Origin: Callaeas wilsoni
Taxonomy: Eukaryota; Chordata; Aves; Passeriformes; Callaeidae
Length of the DNA: 64,000 bases
Assembly (NCBI GenBank): GCA_013398955.1
Contig: VWPU01004883.1
Coordinates: forward strand, 186,001 to 250,000
Reading direction: 5' to 3'
The stretch's first letter is position 1. Each line of letters begins with the position of its first letter. Made by a program: the position numbers and the translations under genes. Of the stretch, positions 27,601-41,039 are shown one piece after another. The notes below the pieces were generated by a model. The model was not told where the DNA came from and made no database searches. It was given only the letters and a program-made list of their open reading frames with translations.

Positions 27601-28956
27601 CAGGAGGAGAAAAGCCACAATCCAGACTGTATTGGAGAGAAGCAGAAGTCAGCATATGTCCATTTCCCAGTGTGTGTGTATCTACAATAATATATATGCA
27701 TGAGTACATTTTTAGGAAAGTGTTTGCTGAGAGGTTGCTCCTAGCCCTGACTTCTCAGTGATAAAAGCACAGCAAGTTTGTTACAGATGGTGGAACCCCT
27801 AGAGACTGGTGACTCTGATCCAGCCAGCCTTCATCTTCCAAGAGAAAAAAACATACATATTTTTTCCTTCAGCCAAGTGGGAGATAGGTAGTTCCAAACC
27901 ACTTTTTGTTGAATATCTGATTTTCTTTGGCTTTACTGCTTTTGTTTCACGGTGGCATTGAGGATTAATTTTCCCAAGAAAATGTACCAACTAATCCTGG
28001 GCTGCTTAGCCTGTTTCTAAATGGCAAGCAATATTTTGTTTTACAAGTACTGTCCTACTTTTTGAAGAAGAGTAAAGTTCACTAGGAAATCTGGTGAGGC
28101 TTAGTTTTCCCTATGTGTGCCTCTCTGCAGATGTTTTGGGGGAATAGCCCTTCAGAATGCCAGTGGGATGGGCAGATGGAAGAGGTGGTGCTGCTTTTTC
28201 TGAGCACAGTGATCTCTGAAGTGCTCAGCATGGTGTCTTACTACGCTGTGGTACTGCTGGACACCCAAATTAAACTCACTGCTGTTTCACGTATGTTGGA
28301 TTTCTGATGCCAGCTTTATAAGCTTGTAGACAGCACCAAGCTTGCTGTGCTGCCTTGTGGAAAGAGAGGCAGAGAAGCTCCTTAGTCTCTGCTCCATCCT
28401 ATGGAGAGAAGCACAAATGGCATCGCTGTCATATCAAGGTCCTGGTTTGCCTGTTTTCAGACCTCAGTGTACGGGTCATACTCGGGGTCTCGTTTCTCTG
28501 TTCTTGTCTATTTTAGTGCACACTCTTCCTTTCCAAGTCTGCTTGGTGTTCATACATTTTAAATATTTATGTACTGAAATAGCCTTGAATTGTGTTGAGA
28601 CTTGTAGTTGACACAACCTCTCAATTCACCTTTCCATGCCGGCTCTGTGCAATTCAGTTCCCATTTATTGCTGCCGTTCAAAATCAGCTCTTTTGCTGAG
28701 GAAGGCCTTTCAAAGGATGTTGCATCAGCCCATTGTTAAATAAACCTTTAGACATTTATAATGGATTCAGCATTTCCTGCTTTCTACAGTTCCAAAAATG
28801 CTGAATGACGTGCAGACACACTTCATCAGGATAAGATTGCTGTATCAGCCCCTCACTAAAATGCACTCATTATTCAAATAATAACTGTATGTCTCCAGCA
28901 TGTGTTCTGTGAAATGTGTGTACATGATGTGGGCGAGTAAACCAGCCCCCCTCTTC

Positions 28957-28973
28957 TTTTTTTTTTTTTTTTT
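28957..28973 (+). repeat. T17 homopolymer
   Basis: Seventeen T after a C-rich segment. It lies deep inside the intron, far from any acceptor that leads into an exon, so I read it as a simple repeat and not a polypyrimidine tract. Confidence 0.9.
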
Positions 28974-31900
28974 CAACATGCAAATCCTACTTTGGCAGTG
29001 AGTTGAAATACTTTAGCTTTTGAGTCCTTTACTACCCAAAATGAGGCACCTGAACAGAGATTTGATCATTGTTTTGGGCAGTGTGACAAAATTTCCAGAA
29101 GTTTGTAAATGTGGTTTTCAAGGCTGACTGATCTGACCTGTGACAAGCCTCATGCTGAAGATGGAGTGTGGACAGCAGTGGTCAGTGGGATGCTCTGGAA
29201 AGGCTTTTCTCCATCAATGCTGATGTCTGCTAGAGCCGAGCGTGAGGAACAACAGCTCCATGGCATGGCAGAGGCTCAGGGTACTTGGTTCGAGGGCACA
29301 AATATGGGTCAGAAATGACAAATGCCAGAAATAGACCAAGAAAATCAACTCTCTAAAGTAAAGTTCTGTTTCTTCTAGCCATCAGGAGATGAATTTGTAA
29401 TTTCGTTTCTCCTGTCATCTCATATGTCTTTAAATAATTGCTACAGAAGAGAGAACCAGCGAGGAACATATTTCTTACCCTGCTGTGGGTGTTTGCTGTG
29501 TCATTAACACTTGGAGGAGAACCACCTTCTTGGAATCTTGTCCAGGCAGGTTTAAAAGTAAGACTGAAAGATGAAAGATATTTCATATAATTAAATACTA
29601 GATGAAAATCCATCCATGTTCTTCCTTCCTCTCTTTCTCTCTTGGTAAATAATGACGGCAGTACTTATTATGGAAAAATTATTTGCATTTCATTTTTTGG
29701 GGCACTTGCATATTTTTGACAATGGACATTCTAAAATTAGTCTATACCCTGTGTGTGTCCTGATGACTTTTTATTGAGAGTAATAAAGCTGTGCTGGAAT
29801 TCATGCTTAAGAATTGAAAGAGATAAAAAGTTCAGGAAAAATGGGATCACTTTAGGTTGAGAACAAGGAGCCCCAGTATATTTTGAGAAGAGAACAACAC
29901 ATCCTCAAAATATTAAGTACCTGTTCATGTGTTTTATTCATTCATGGGCTCTGATGTTACTTATTATTCTGCCTTATCATAAAAACCTTAGATAACTTTA
30001 AAAACCATTAAAATAATGTCTTGGTTTCTTTTCAAGTTGCTGATGTGTTCTGTACAGTGGGAATATCACTGGGGATCTGATCCTGGATGATGTCATCCCT
30101 GAAGCTCCTGCAGATGTTCTGGGTCCTTAGGTCCCTCTTGTGCAGCTTTCAGGACGAGAGATGCAATTCTCTATTTCACAACAGTGTTCCCTGTCTGCTC
30201 TCAGTGCCCCTTAAAAGATTTAGGCTGACCTGGATTGTTTGGTATGGAACGGGGGAATAGAGCAGTGAGCTGTAATTTGAGCAGCACTTTTCCCCTCTCT
30301 GCTTGCTAATGACCTCTACTAGTTTAATGTATTCAAAGCAATAAGAGTTTAACTCAGCCAGTCACATGAAATTATTGATAAAAATTGGAAGAGTTTAGCC
30401 GGGAATAGTGAGTTGGTTCAAAAAGCATAAAATGCCTGCTTAAAGTGGCATCTGGTGAACAAGAGAGACCAGGACTGGAAATTAATTTAGGAAAAGAGAT
30501 GTGATGGGGATTAGGCAGAGAGAGCAGCAGGAGGGGTTTGGCTCTGCCTTTCCTTATCCCTTCTTGAGGCTGTTCTTTGGCACAGGTACTGAGAGGACAA
30601 GTGGATGGGAAGGGACAAACTGCCCCTGTGGTGAATTATTGCACGCTCATCACCCATTCCCAGAGCTATCCTGAGCCTGTGTCAAATGGAGTGGTCTTGG
30701 AAAGCTCCTCACCTCTTGGGCTTTATCAACAGATTCTTATTTTTAGCCGTTCTCTTCATTCTTGCTTTGTATCTTGCGTGCACTGTGTTGCCTTCAGAAA
30801 AGCAGAATTGGGTCCCAACAGTAAGCCACTCCATCTTACCTTAACTATCTTTATCCTGGAAAAGACATTAATAACATAATAAAGAGCCCTTTTAATATCT
30901 TAATATTTTAATATCTTCAGTGAGATTGGCAGGGGTGTTTTCCTAACAATTGCTAGGGATGAAACCTGGAAACAACACATTTTGAATGAAGTATTTCATA
31001 TCTTAATTGTTTTACTTTCTTATTTCATAAAAAATTAGCAAGCTCTCAATGGCAATAATTTCCTGTGGCACAAAGTTGTGTCTTGGCCTGAACTTGAAAC
31101 TCTCCAGTAGTTTTAATCCTAGTTCTGGGAAGCAGATTCGTGTCAACCTCTCACTGCTCAAGCCAGTTTCATCTGTAGTGATATCACTGTGTGCTCCTCT
31201 CCCTTCTCACCTCAGGCACATCAGATTTTCAGTGCGGGGAGTCTTGGCGCTTGCAGATTGGGAGGACGTAAAAATGAGATGAAATGCCCTTACAGCCCAT
31301 GTGCCCTTCCCTTCTCATTCTCCTTCAACAGCTTATTCTTGGAAACCCAGCAGAATCTCATCCTGCCGCTGCTGAGCGTACCTGGCCCTGATTTGTCACC
31401 GCTGTGTATCCACCGAAGTGAGATGCTTCTCACAAGCTGCCTCAAGCTCGTGTGCATTCGCTCTCCCCTCTCCTTTTCCTGTTGCACAGTTTTTTCCCCT
31501 CTGTGCAGCCATCACAAGAGACCCCAGATCACAACAGCAGATTCCTCGCCCATCTGTGCCCCCCTTGTCCCCCGAGAAGGTGGCTGTGATTTATCTGCTC
31601 CTGTGAGTGAGCAGGGGCCACGGGGACTTGAGGCTGAGCCCTCTTAGCCAGTGATAAATAACTCACCAGCCCTTCCATCTTCAAATGCTGCCCTCACTCA
31701 TCCCAGAAAGCATCCCCGAACTCCTCATAGCAAACACATCCAGGCTTCAGCAGACACGGGAAACAGGAGGCATAATGAGTGTTTTCCTGCTAGAAGTAGG
31801 TTGGAATTGAAGCCTACTCCTCATCCCAGTACCTTTTATTCACATTCCTGGAATTATCTGGTGTGCTTGCTTTATCCCCAGCCATCTGTGATGGGCTGAG

Positions 31901-33436
31901 CTGGGAGAGATAAGCTCAGTAATCAGAAAATTGAGGGAAGCATTTCTGGCTGTGATAATCTTATCAGGCAGCTAATATGCATTAACATTTGTACAGCCTG
32001 ATGGTGCAGGTGGGCCTTTGCTTATTTTTTATCCCTGGATGTTTTTTGACAGGCAGGGGGAGAATGCAGGGCTTTTTGGGGTGCCAGGGGGAATTAGGTT
32101 AAATCATCTTTTTGATGCTCTCTTTCTTCTGCTCTGTTCCTTTGGTGTCAGAAAGGGGTGGGAGAATAATCCAACCATCCGTTTTCCCCCCCTTTCCTGC
32201 CAACAGCAGTGCCATGCTCTGCCTGTCTTTCTGGTAAGCACGGAAGGGTGAAGAGGCAGCGTGTCAGAACTTCAGTTCTGTCTGAGCAATATGACTGTCC
32301 ATGACAAGATGCTCCTTTTTCTTGTAAAATTGGAGAGTTTCTGCAAAAAGCTTGCAGAAGTTTGCCACTGCAATGTGATTTTGCTCTACAAGTCTAATCT
32401 GTGGTGCTGCAGGGAATGGTGTATTAATGGATTATTTCCCTGATGCTGAGCGCTGAACTCTCTGTGGTCAGAAGTTTTGCATCTATAATTAAGGCTGGAT
32501 TGCTTATTATTTTCCTCCTGGGTGAAAAAATACAGTTTCTGTCAATAGATTTATTAGGGGAATTAGTCGGCAGGTGATAAAAAGACAGATGATAAAAGGA
32601 AGTCCAGAATCTCAAGGATGAGTGTGTGAAGAAGGTCTAAGATGGGAGAAGATGTTGGAACAGAAGTTTGAGTATCCTCTAGGTAGTTTGTCTCTGCTTA
32701 CACTTCATAATAAATCATTTTCTGAGGGGTTTAGAAACAAGTAACATATGGGGTTTATCAATCTGTGCATTGTCTTGATCTCTGAATTAGAGATCCAGAC
32801 TGCTACAAGTCAGGGAGCCTGGGAATTGTAGAGTCTGGGTAAGAAGTTCTCATGTCTGTAGTGTTTTGAAATACTTTCTTGTGAGTTCCTTCCCAAACAA
32901 AACCAGAGGCAGAAAATATTCTTAATTGTTTGTTTGTTCAGCCAGAGCTGCCTGAGCAGCTAGAGCTAGAAGTGTATATTGGAAAGTGCTGGAAATATTC
33001 CCCAGTCTTTTGGATCCAACGCACGTGTCTCAGAGCTGTCGTGGACAAGACAGTGTGTTCCTGTGGTTCATTTCTTCTGGGGGAGGATTTGAGTGAGGTT
33101 GAACTGTCGGTACTAACTCTCAGGTCCCAGTGAGCTCCTAAAGCCACACAGTCTTCTGCATCCCCTTATCCATGGGGGAAAATAGGGGAAATATGTGAAA
33201 GAGAAACAGAAGCTTTGCTAGTAGCATTCTACTTTCTGTGCCTCATCTACTGTGGAGAAAATGTTGGGGCAGGCAAAAGGAAGTGCAAAGGAAAGCAGGG
33301 TTAAGTGAGGTTTTGACATTCAACACCAGAGAAGCTATGCTTCACATCTGTACCGTGAGGAGTCTGCCCTGTGCAGAACCTCATGATTTCCTCCTCCCTT
33401 TGCTGTTCGTGTGTGCCCCTTTCCAATGCTGGAGGA

Positions 33437-33459
33437 CTAATACCTTTTCTCTCCTGCAG
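33437..33459 (+). other. MAD1L1: 3' splice site of MAD1L1 exon 33460-33548
   Basis: The branch-like sequence CTAAT (33437-33441, A at 33440) is close to the ideal vertebrate branch site and lies 20 nt before the exon. It is followed by CTTTTCTCTCCTGCAG. This is the strongest acceptor in the window. Confidence 0.92.
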
Positions 33460-33548
33460 CTGGAGGTGGAGATGAAGGTCCTGAAGTCTCAGCAGTGCAC
33501 GGCTGAGCAGAGCACTGTCATCACCAAGGAGGAGGTGGACACGCTCAG
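33460..33548 (+). CDS. MAD1L1: MAD1L1 coding exon: coiled-coil segment LEVEMKVLKSQ...VDTL(R)
   Basis: An 89-bp exon: 29 codons plus the first two bases (AG) of an Arg codon finished by the G at 42550. It begins LEVEMKVLKSQQCTAEQS and ends KEEVDTL. The human counterpart, as I recall it, begins LEMELKMLKSQSSSAEQS and ends REEADTLR: 30 residues in both including the shared Arg, 18 identical. The ends are conserved as coiled coil while the middle (around residues 12-22) differs most, as if it were a looser linker. A Cys at residue 13 (33496-33498) stands where I recall Ser in human. The exon enters in phase 0 and leaves in phase 2, which fits the exon at 42550 exactly. It lies in the rod of MAD1, just before the first leucine zipper. 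Confidence 0.96.
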
Positions 33549-33554
33549 GTAGGC
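33549..33554 (+). other. MAD1L1: 5' splice site after exon 33460-33548
   Basis: CTCAG|GTAGGC. The intron splits an Arg codon (AG|G, phase 2). The next G at 33549 belongs to the donor GT; cutting there is needed to keep the MAD1 frame. Confidence 0.9.
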
Positions 33555-36500
33555 AAAGCAAGGGGAAGGCTGAGCAGATTCTGCTCTTTTTGGTGGAACC
33601 GAGGAGAAGGGAAATGCCCGGGGCAGTTTCACTGCCTGCTGTGGTTATTGTCATGTCCTGGTGGAGCAGCAGGTACAGGAGCTCACCGTGCTGCAGTGCA
33701 TGGAGAAGTTTATGTGTATAGACCTCCTGTGTCCATAGGCTGCCTGCTGTTCAGGCAGTGGGGTGGTGCCACTGATCAGAACGTATTTGCCTTGTGTTCC
33801 TGAAGTTGGGTGTTCTTTTCCTGAGCGTGTTTCACTTTCTCACCAGCTTTTGTGGACACGAGAACCCCGTGAAGCATTAACAGAAACACTCAGCCCATAA
33901 TCTGTCCTGCATTTAGATACTTTATAAGCTTTACTATCTTTTGGGGAGGCTTCAGGCTCTTTTCTTTTAATGTTTGGGGTGTTTTGCTGTCAGTTAATTC
34001 ATAAGACTGGCTCCTGCATCACTGTTCCCCGTGTTGACTTTCTTTCCTTTGGAAACAAACAGCAATGTTGTTTCTTATTTTGACCAAATCTCGACTGAAA
34101 ATCCAGGATCTGTTGGTGTGTGTGTGAAGAGGTTTAGAATCCAGCCTTTGTACTGCTGATGCACGTGTAGCACTGGAGATAAAAGAGGGATGTTTCCCCT
34201 TGTGCATTGCTGGAGATGGCACAGGGGTACCTGTTGTGATTCAGTGAAAGAGAAGTTACAAAACAGCATTTCAGCAGAGGATACATGAGCATTTACAAAA
34301 GCTACAGTGAAGCTAAACAACCTTTCCATGTATTTATTAAAGCATTTATAGCCTCCATTGCAAAGCAGGTGACACAATAAATACCGAGAAAAGTTCATCT
34401 ATTTCTGAATGTTTAATAAAGTTCCTTTCATTTAAGTTGAGCAGATCAGGTCCTCACAGGCCGAGTATTTTATTCTCAGCTGATGTAAGACTTTGGCTGG
34501 AGTTTTACGTCTTAATTCTTTTATATTTTCAGCTCCATCACAATAAAGTGTGACTGCCTCGTAGGACTGAAGGCAAGAGTTTGCAGCAAGCAGAATCCTG
34601 CAGAAAGCAGAAATTACTGGCCTGTGTGTTATGGCTTTGCTCTTGTGCTTTGCCTCTGGAGCTTGTTTTACGGCTTTGAAAGCCCAGTTCCATAGCAGGA
34701 GGGAGGTGTTTGAAAAGAACACGTGTTCAGCTAAGCTATTCCAATACATTTTAGGGCTGTACACCTAGTCTTGGGGACTTGCTCCTATAGTTCCCTCAAG
34801 GTGCTGTAATAGTTCTGGAGGCCCAAGGCATCTCCTTTTTTTATTCTATCATATGTTTGAGTTCTGCTAAAGGATAGAATGCTATGACTTCTCTTTTTCA
34901 GAGAGATAAACCTGTCTCCATCAGCTTTTGCCTTTTGTGGGTTTTTTTTTTAGCTCATCCAAGCTTTTCTTTTGCTAAGGCACACTGGACCCTCTGAAAC
35001 TTGATGTTTACACTGCTGCAGGAGTATTCAGCACCTCCTTGGCAACATTAAACTTGTCACTCCTGATTAATAATGTGCCTGTGTATCAGTAAAGCCGGCA
35101 GCTTGTTTGATGTCTTCTGGGACCTGCAGGTTTGCAGAGTTTTTCTACAGTGCCTCCCTAGTCTCTCCCTCCCTGGTTGGTGTTGCTGCAGCACCCTTCC
35201 ATCTGGGAGAAATTCAGGCTCTTTATTTTCCCCTCCAAGACTCGTTATTTGGTGTTTAGCTTCCCTGAGCAGCATTTGCCATCTATTACCTGAGCAGCTT
35301 CAGGGACAGCGTGTGCAGGGGGAAACGGCTGGATTGCCACATAGTGCAGAGCACTCCGTATTGTGACAGGCTCTTGGCAGTGGGGATGGAGATGTCTGGC
35401 TCTGCCCTGAATGAAAATCTATTTCCTGGGCAGGAATGAGTGGAGCTCACAAATACCTCCTTGTTACGGGATCGTGGTGTTTCATTCAGCTCAACAGTAG
35501 CCCTAAAGCTCCTAGATAACGTTTTTCCCTCTTTGTTTTTAAAGAATTTCTTTGACTGCTAATCTCATCTCTCTCCTCCTTCCAGGAAATGGTGTCAAAC
35601 CTTTCATACAAAGTATGTCCAAAACCCAGGCCAATTCCCAGTGCAGTCGTTGATGGTGCAGAGCTTTTTCCAGTGATGGGCCATACTCTGAGGGCTGTTT
35701 CAGCAGAGGCCAAGCTTCTGCAATTGTTGCATGTTGATATTGTTTTTTCTTCTTTCTCTTGCTCCTGAAGTTGTGGGTGCATAGCAGCTGCAGTCCCACG
35801 TTCTAGTTCCAGACTGATTTTTTCTGTCATTTTTTACTTAACCACTTTTTGCTGTCATAGCTGGTTTAAATACTTGTCCCAGGCCCTGATGCTGGTTATT
35901 TAGCTACAGAGCTGTTCCACAAAGCATGGATTTGTTTGATTTTCATCACCCTTTTCACTGCTCAGCTCTAACAGTAAATGATTGTGTGCAAGGCATTCGC
36001 TTTCTTTGCTGGAGCACTGTAAGCCAGTCCCTGCTCCTTTTTCCTTACTCTTGGCTTCTGTTACTGCTTCAGACATCTGCTTGCACTCTCAAGCATTCCA
36101 CAACGTTGCAGAATTGACTCCATAAAGATTTTTTTTCTTATGTTTCTAGACTTAAGCAGTCAATGGATATAAAGTCAATGGACTTTATTTTGCATTTGCT
36201 GTGCATTGTTCAAGAAACTGGGCCAAGTTCCTTCTTCATAGAAGAGGTTCCTTCTCAAAGGAACACAGAACAAATCACTATATTCTCTCTGTCCTTTGGG
36301 GTTCAGGAATAATGTTCTGTGAGCCACATCAGAACACTCCTCATGGCTCAGCTGGATGCGTCCTCTCCGTACAGCAGCAATGAACTGGGTGGCTGTGATT
36401 AAAGAACAGAAGGGTTTGGAGGAGAACAGGGATCAGAATGGGAAGGGTTTAAGTCTGCTGTGCTCATCCTCCTCCTGTGAGCCTCAACAGCACCAGTTTA

Positions 36501-38518
36501 CTAAATTTTATGTACCTGTTGAGGAGAAGAGAACAACACAAACTCCGCTGTCACTCCTTCCTTCTACATACCACTGCCAGAAAGTAATTCTGGGAGAAAA
36601 CAGGGAAGAACACAAACTTCCAAATTGGAAAGTGGGGAAAGAAACGCCACAGCTTATGAGGGAGTTATTTTCATTGCTGTAGTTTATTGTAGTCTTTGAA
36701 ATCCCATAACCTATTGGATGACGTGCCTGCTCCTCTGGGCTAAGCCCAGCCTCTCCCATTAGCTCCCGTGAATTCCTGCATTCACGAAGGAATGTGAAAA
36801 ATGGGGGGAACCACTGAAGGCAGCAAGAGCAGCGTGCAGAACAGGAATGGACTGTTGAGCCTCCAGGCATTTCCATACAGACCCCGTGGTTAGGAGCTCA
36901 CTTCTGAAAACAAAAGCAGGGGAATCGTAAAGGAGAAAAAAAAAAATCCATATTAATCCTTTGAATCTGTATGCACCTCCTGTGAGTGAACGAGAGCTTT
37001 TAAAAGTATGTCTTTTGTCTCATTTTTCTTTAGTATGGAAAGTAAATTTTCAGCCAGAAACTTGAAAGACTTTATCAGTTTTTCCTCCTTCTCTTGAGAA
37101 CAAAGTGCTATTTCGTCAGGCCTTTTATAACTTTAAATGTGAAACTCTCTCCCAGCATCATCGTTTCTGGAGAGACAATAAAAGCAGTGCTAATGCTGTC
37201 ATTTCTCACACTTTGTGCTGCTCCCTCTGAAATAATATCTGTTTATATTCTCCAGATCCTATGAAAAGAAACAGTGGTCAACCCATTGAGTTCCTGCCCT
37301 GTAGGGTACAGCATTTGGGCATTAGCACCTTTTAGAGGGAAGGTGATAAATGTGCAGAAACTGGTATTTCAGAATCTATAAATAAAAGGAATATATTTTA
37401 AAAGAACTTCACTAAAGACTTAAGTGGCAACAGCTGAAGGACCTTTTCAGCTGGAACAAATCTGAACTTTTTCTTTCTGCTGTCAAACTGCAACCCTAGT
37501 AAATCCTAAATGTTTTCTGTGGATTTAGTGACTGGGTAGAGTTACAGTAATTCAAAAGAAATTCATGTCCTTGCCAATGCCCATTAGTCACACTTGCTGG
37601 AATTCTGTCTGCTCTGCTCCTAACACCATCTCAATGCCATCTGGATCCCTTAATAGCATCTTCCCAACACATACATTTTCTGCTCCATTCAGTAGTTTCC
37701 TGTTCAGCAATAGCTTTTCCACATGGCCATGTCCCCTTCGCAGATGGGGCCTCTGTGAGACGTGTCCTCATCGGTGATACCCACAGGCAACCACATAACA
37801 CAGCTGAGAACATTAAAAACCAATAAAACAAAGATAAAAGGGTGATGGTGGGGGGAGTTTTCACTGGTTAATTCCACTGAAAAGCTCTGGACTGAGAGAG
37901 ACTTTTGGAGGGCCTGGATGCTGTTGAAAATCCAACAGATTGCCCCCTTTTTTCCTTTCTGAAGTAGGAGCAGCCTTGTCTCACGATCTGAGGTTTTTAG
38001 ACAGACTGAACACACACGGTGGGATGTCTCCTGATTCTCACAAGTGTCATTTCAGGGGACCTGAGGCTGTAGGTGGGGTTTTTTTCCTCATTCCCTCTTC
38101 TGATTTGAGATAATGAAACATGCAGTGGAGGCAATATGAAGCTCAGTTTTTAAAAGTGGGAAAATCCACGAGGCTGAGCAAATGCCAATGAATCTGTATT
38201 CTTGCACTAAATTTGATCTTGTGGAAGGTTGTGGAGGTGGCATCAATTTACCTTATGCCTGTGGAGCCTTCAGCTCTGGGTTGAGCTGTCTGATACAGGA
38301 AAATCGTCCAGACATGTGAAGAGATCTTTCCTAGAGATCAAATATTTTCATGTTTTCAAAATTCTGTGTGGAGAAGTTCATGAATCCTCCAGAAATTAAT
38401 TCAAATGGTTTTTTCCTGTATCCCAAAACTTTACAATGGTGTTGATATTTCAGAAAGTAACTGATGTTTCTTCCTTCCTTGTGACACAAGGCTGTTTCTA
38501 GAATAGACACCAGCTTTT

Positions 38519-38638
38519 AAGGCCGGCTTGGATGGGGCTTGGAGGAATCTGGTTTAGTGGAAGATGTCCCTTCCCATGGTGGGGAGGCTGGAACTGAATG
38601 ATCTTTAAAGGTCCCTTTTAACCCAGACCATTCTGGAC
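38519..38638 (+). mobile_element. CR1 LINE 3' tail, about 120 bp
   Basis: It matches the last part of bird CR1 in order: GGCTTGGATGGGGCTTGGAG, TCTGGTTTAGTGGAAGATGT, CCCTTCCCATGGTGGGGAGG, CTGGAACTGAATGATCTTTA and CCCAGACCATTCTGGACC. The copy is strongly 5'-truncated and non-coding. The usual terminal ATTCTATGAT repeats are missing or decayed. Confidence 0.93.
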
Positions 38639-39499
38639 CAAAAATTGAGCTGGTAGATGATTGTGCTGTATCCAGATGTTTCTGTACCCTGCTTTTTGTG
38701 ATCCTCACACGAATTTGTCTTGGGTTGTTCTCCCTACCTGAAGGTAACTCCAATATGTAACAAGCTGAGGATTGCAAATTGGTGATAAAATAGCATCACC
38801 TCTCTTGTGCAGGTGTCCCTGGAAGGAAAAGGCGCAAGGTGTGTCACCGAGGCTGCTTTTGTGGATGCTGGTGCATCCCAAAGCAGTACACAATCATCCC
38901 TATATGTGAACTTATGTAAATGAAAAAAATCCAAGTGCCAAGCCAGTAAATATTTTTCAATATTTGACTTCCATATTTTAACCACCAGCTGCAAATGCTT
39001 TGCTGTGTTTATATATAGATCGGATTTCCCTTGCTTCTCTCTCTTTGCCACTGGGAAGCGTTCCCCGGGGGGCTGGGAAGCAAAGCTGGAATAGCACAAA
39101 CTGTTTGCTAATGGTTCTGAACGCTTTCCCACTGGAGATCCAGGACACTTAACAGTGTTAAAAATAAGTTAGGAAGGGATAAATGGTGAAAGCACTAGTC
39201 AGCCCCAAAATCCTCCTGGCACAAAGGTCGCAGCAGTGTTCTTGTTCCTCGGTGCAGAGGAAGCAGCAGGTTTTGTCTCTGAAGGAGAGCGGGGGAGCTC
39301 CCAGTGCCTCAGTGGGCTCACCTTGGCCAGAGCATGGCAGGAAGCCCACGCTGGGTCAGGAGAGGAGGCTGCCCCCACAGCTGGGACACTGGGAAGGAGC
39401 ATCTGCTCCAGGGGTGAGCCCAAGGCCATGCTCAGGAGGGAAGGGCTGTGACCCTCAGCTCACGGGTGCTCCTGTGCCTCTTGCTGGTCCCAGAGCAGG

Positions 39500-39878
39500 T
39501 GGTTCTGGAGAAGAGAAGGCGCAGTGAGAGTGACCTCATTGTGGCCTTTCAGTACCTAAAGGGGCTGCAAGTGAGTTGGAGAGGGACTTTTGACCATGGC
39601 ATGCAGTGGTAGCACAAGGGGCAATGGCTTCAAACTGACACAGACCAGGGTTAGATGTGATATAGGGAAGAAATTCTTCCCTGTGAGGGTGGGGAGGCCC
39701 TGGCACAGGGTGCCCAGAGAAGCTGTGGCTGCCCCATCGCTGGAAGTGTCCAAGGCCAGGTTGGATGGGGCTCGGTGCAACCTGGGATAGGGGAAGGTGT
39801 CCCTGCCCATGGTAGAGTGGGGAACCAAATGATTTTCACAGTCCTTTCCACTCCAGACCATTTCAGGATTCCGTGATA
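39500..39878 (+). mobile_element. CR1 LINE 3' end, about 380 bp
   Basis: The copy opens with GGTTCTGGAGAAGAGAAGGC, the well-known start of the CR1 3' region, then TGGCCTTTCAGTACCTAAAG, GAAGAAATTCTTCCCTGTGA, GGCACAGGGTGCCCAGAGAA, GGCCAGGTTGGATGGGGCTC and AAGGTGTCCCTGCCCATGGT. It ends near CCATTTCAGGATTCCGTGAT, a decayed form of the terminal ATTCTATGAT repeat. This is the best-preserved CR1 in the window and points to a bird. Several open frames of 60-100 codons in it are remnants without function. Confidence 0.95.
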
Positions 39879-41039
39879 TCTGCTGCCTGACTGGGAGTGC
39901 CCCAGGCTTTAAATCACCGCTTGCTCAGCAGTGAGGCACAAAGGGCACAAACAGATTATTGAATCCTAAAATTGCAGGTGAAATAGCACAAAAATGTAAT
40001 GGCTTGAATCTACCCTCATGACAGCTGTGTCTCAGGTCTTTGGCAAGTGTTTTCTGGCCACCACTATGAATGATTTTCAAAGGGCAACTGAGAAGCCTGA
40101 TCTTAAACCTTCCCATGGAGACAAGTTCTGCAGGCAGATAACAGCAGCATCAGATTATTTGTGAGACTGGATGGGGAGAAATCTGTTCCCAATTAAAATT
40201 CAGCATGTCAAGGATGGAGAAAGTACTGATGAGAGTTCTGTGTCTGGTTCTGACCTTTCAGGAGCTGTTGGTGCTGTTGTTCCTCAGAGAAGAGCGTTGC
40301 TCTTCTCATGGCCTGTTCTGCAATCCATTTAGAAATGCACCATTAAAAGCATTAATTCCACTTTGAATTTCCATTTTTCCTGACCTTTTCAGTCTCCTGC
40401 TTCAGCATCCTCCTTCCTCACTAGCTTTGTGTCTCTTCTGAAAGTTATTGATGATATTTTTTAATGGCCTGGACAGTGCTAAAACTGTTCCTCAGCACTT
40501 TAGAAGCTTCTAAGAGCAGAAAAAGATGATACTTTATAATATTTGAAAATTGCCAGCAGGGGTCAGGCTTACAAATAATTTAAACAATCCAAAGCTGCAT
40601 ATTTATAAAGGAGACATTTCTGTGCAGAACATGATGTAGATCAACCTGCTTCTATGGAAAAGTTTGGAACTGTTGCCAAATGAATAGGAGAGATGACTTC
40701 TTCCTTGTACCTGAAATCGCTGTTGCATAATTTTGGGATATTGGCAGACGGGTGCATTCTTTATTGTGATGGTGCAAGGGTTTTGAGCTTAATTTAGATC
40801 ATTTAAAAGTATTATTAAGCAAGATAATTATTTTTCAAAGAATATTCTGAGAAAAGGATCCTGAGAAAATTGAATCCAAAGGTCAGTGTTATTCTGTATT
40901 AATTGTACAATTAATCTCAAGAAGTTAACATGTGGAAAGGGAAGGTCTTGAAGGAGCATCAGGGTTTTGTACTCTGTACTTAAATGCAAGCAAAAATTTT
41001 GTATCCCATCTTTTATACATATATCTCCTGCCTAACAAG

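Larger units (their letters stand above)
16218..33459 (+). other. MAD1L1: MAD1L1 complete intron, 17,242 bp, phase 0
   Basis: This intron joins the Met codon ending at 16217 to the Leu codon starting at 33460. It holds an old CR1 copy (21135-21650), a TAAT-rich block (18890-19160), a 17-base T run (28957-28973) and a short AT-rich tandem at 30890-30917. GC-richer stretches near 26400-26830 and 31190-31650 contain longer open frames (174 codons on -, 152 on +), but these look like by-products of composition. The rest is unique-looking sequence in which I see no exon, RNA gene or promoter. Confidence 0.85.

Noticed and set aside
31189..31647. 152-codon open frame on the + strand, Ser/Cys/Pro-rich
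   Set aside because: Pyrimidine-rich sequence lowers stop frequency; nothing supports translation.
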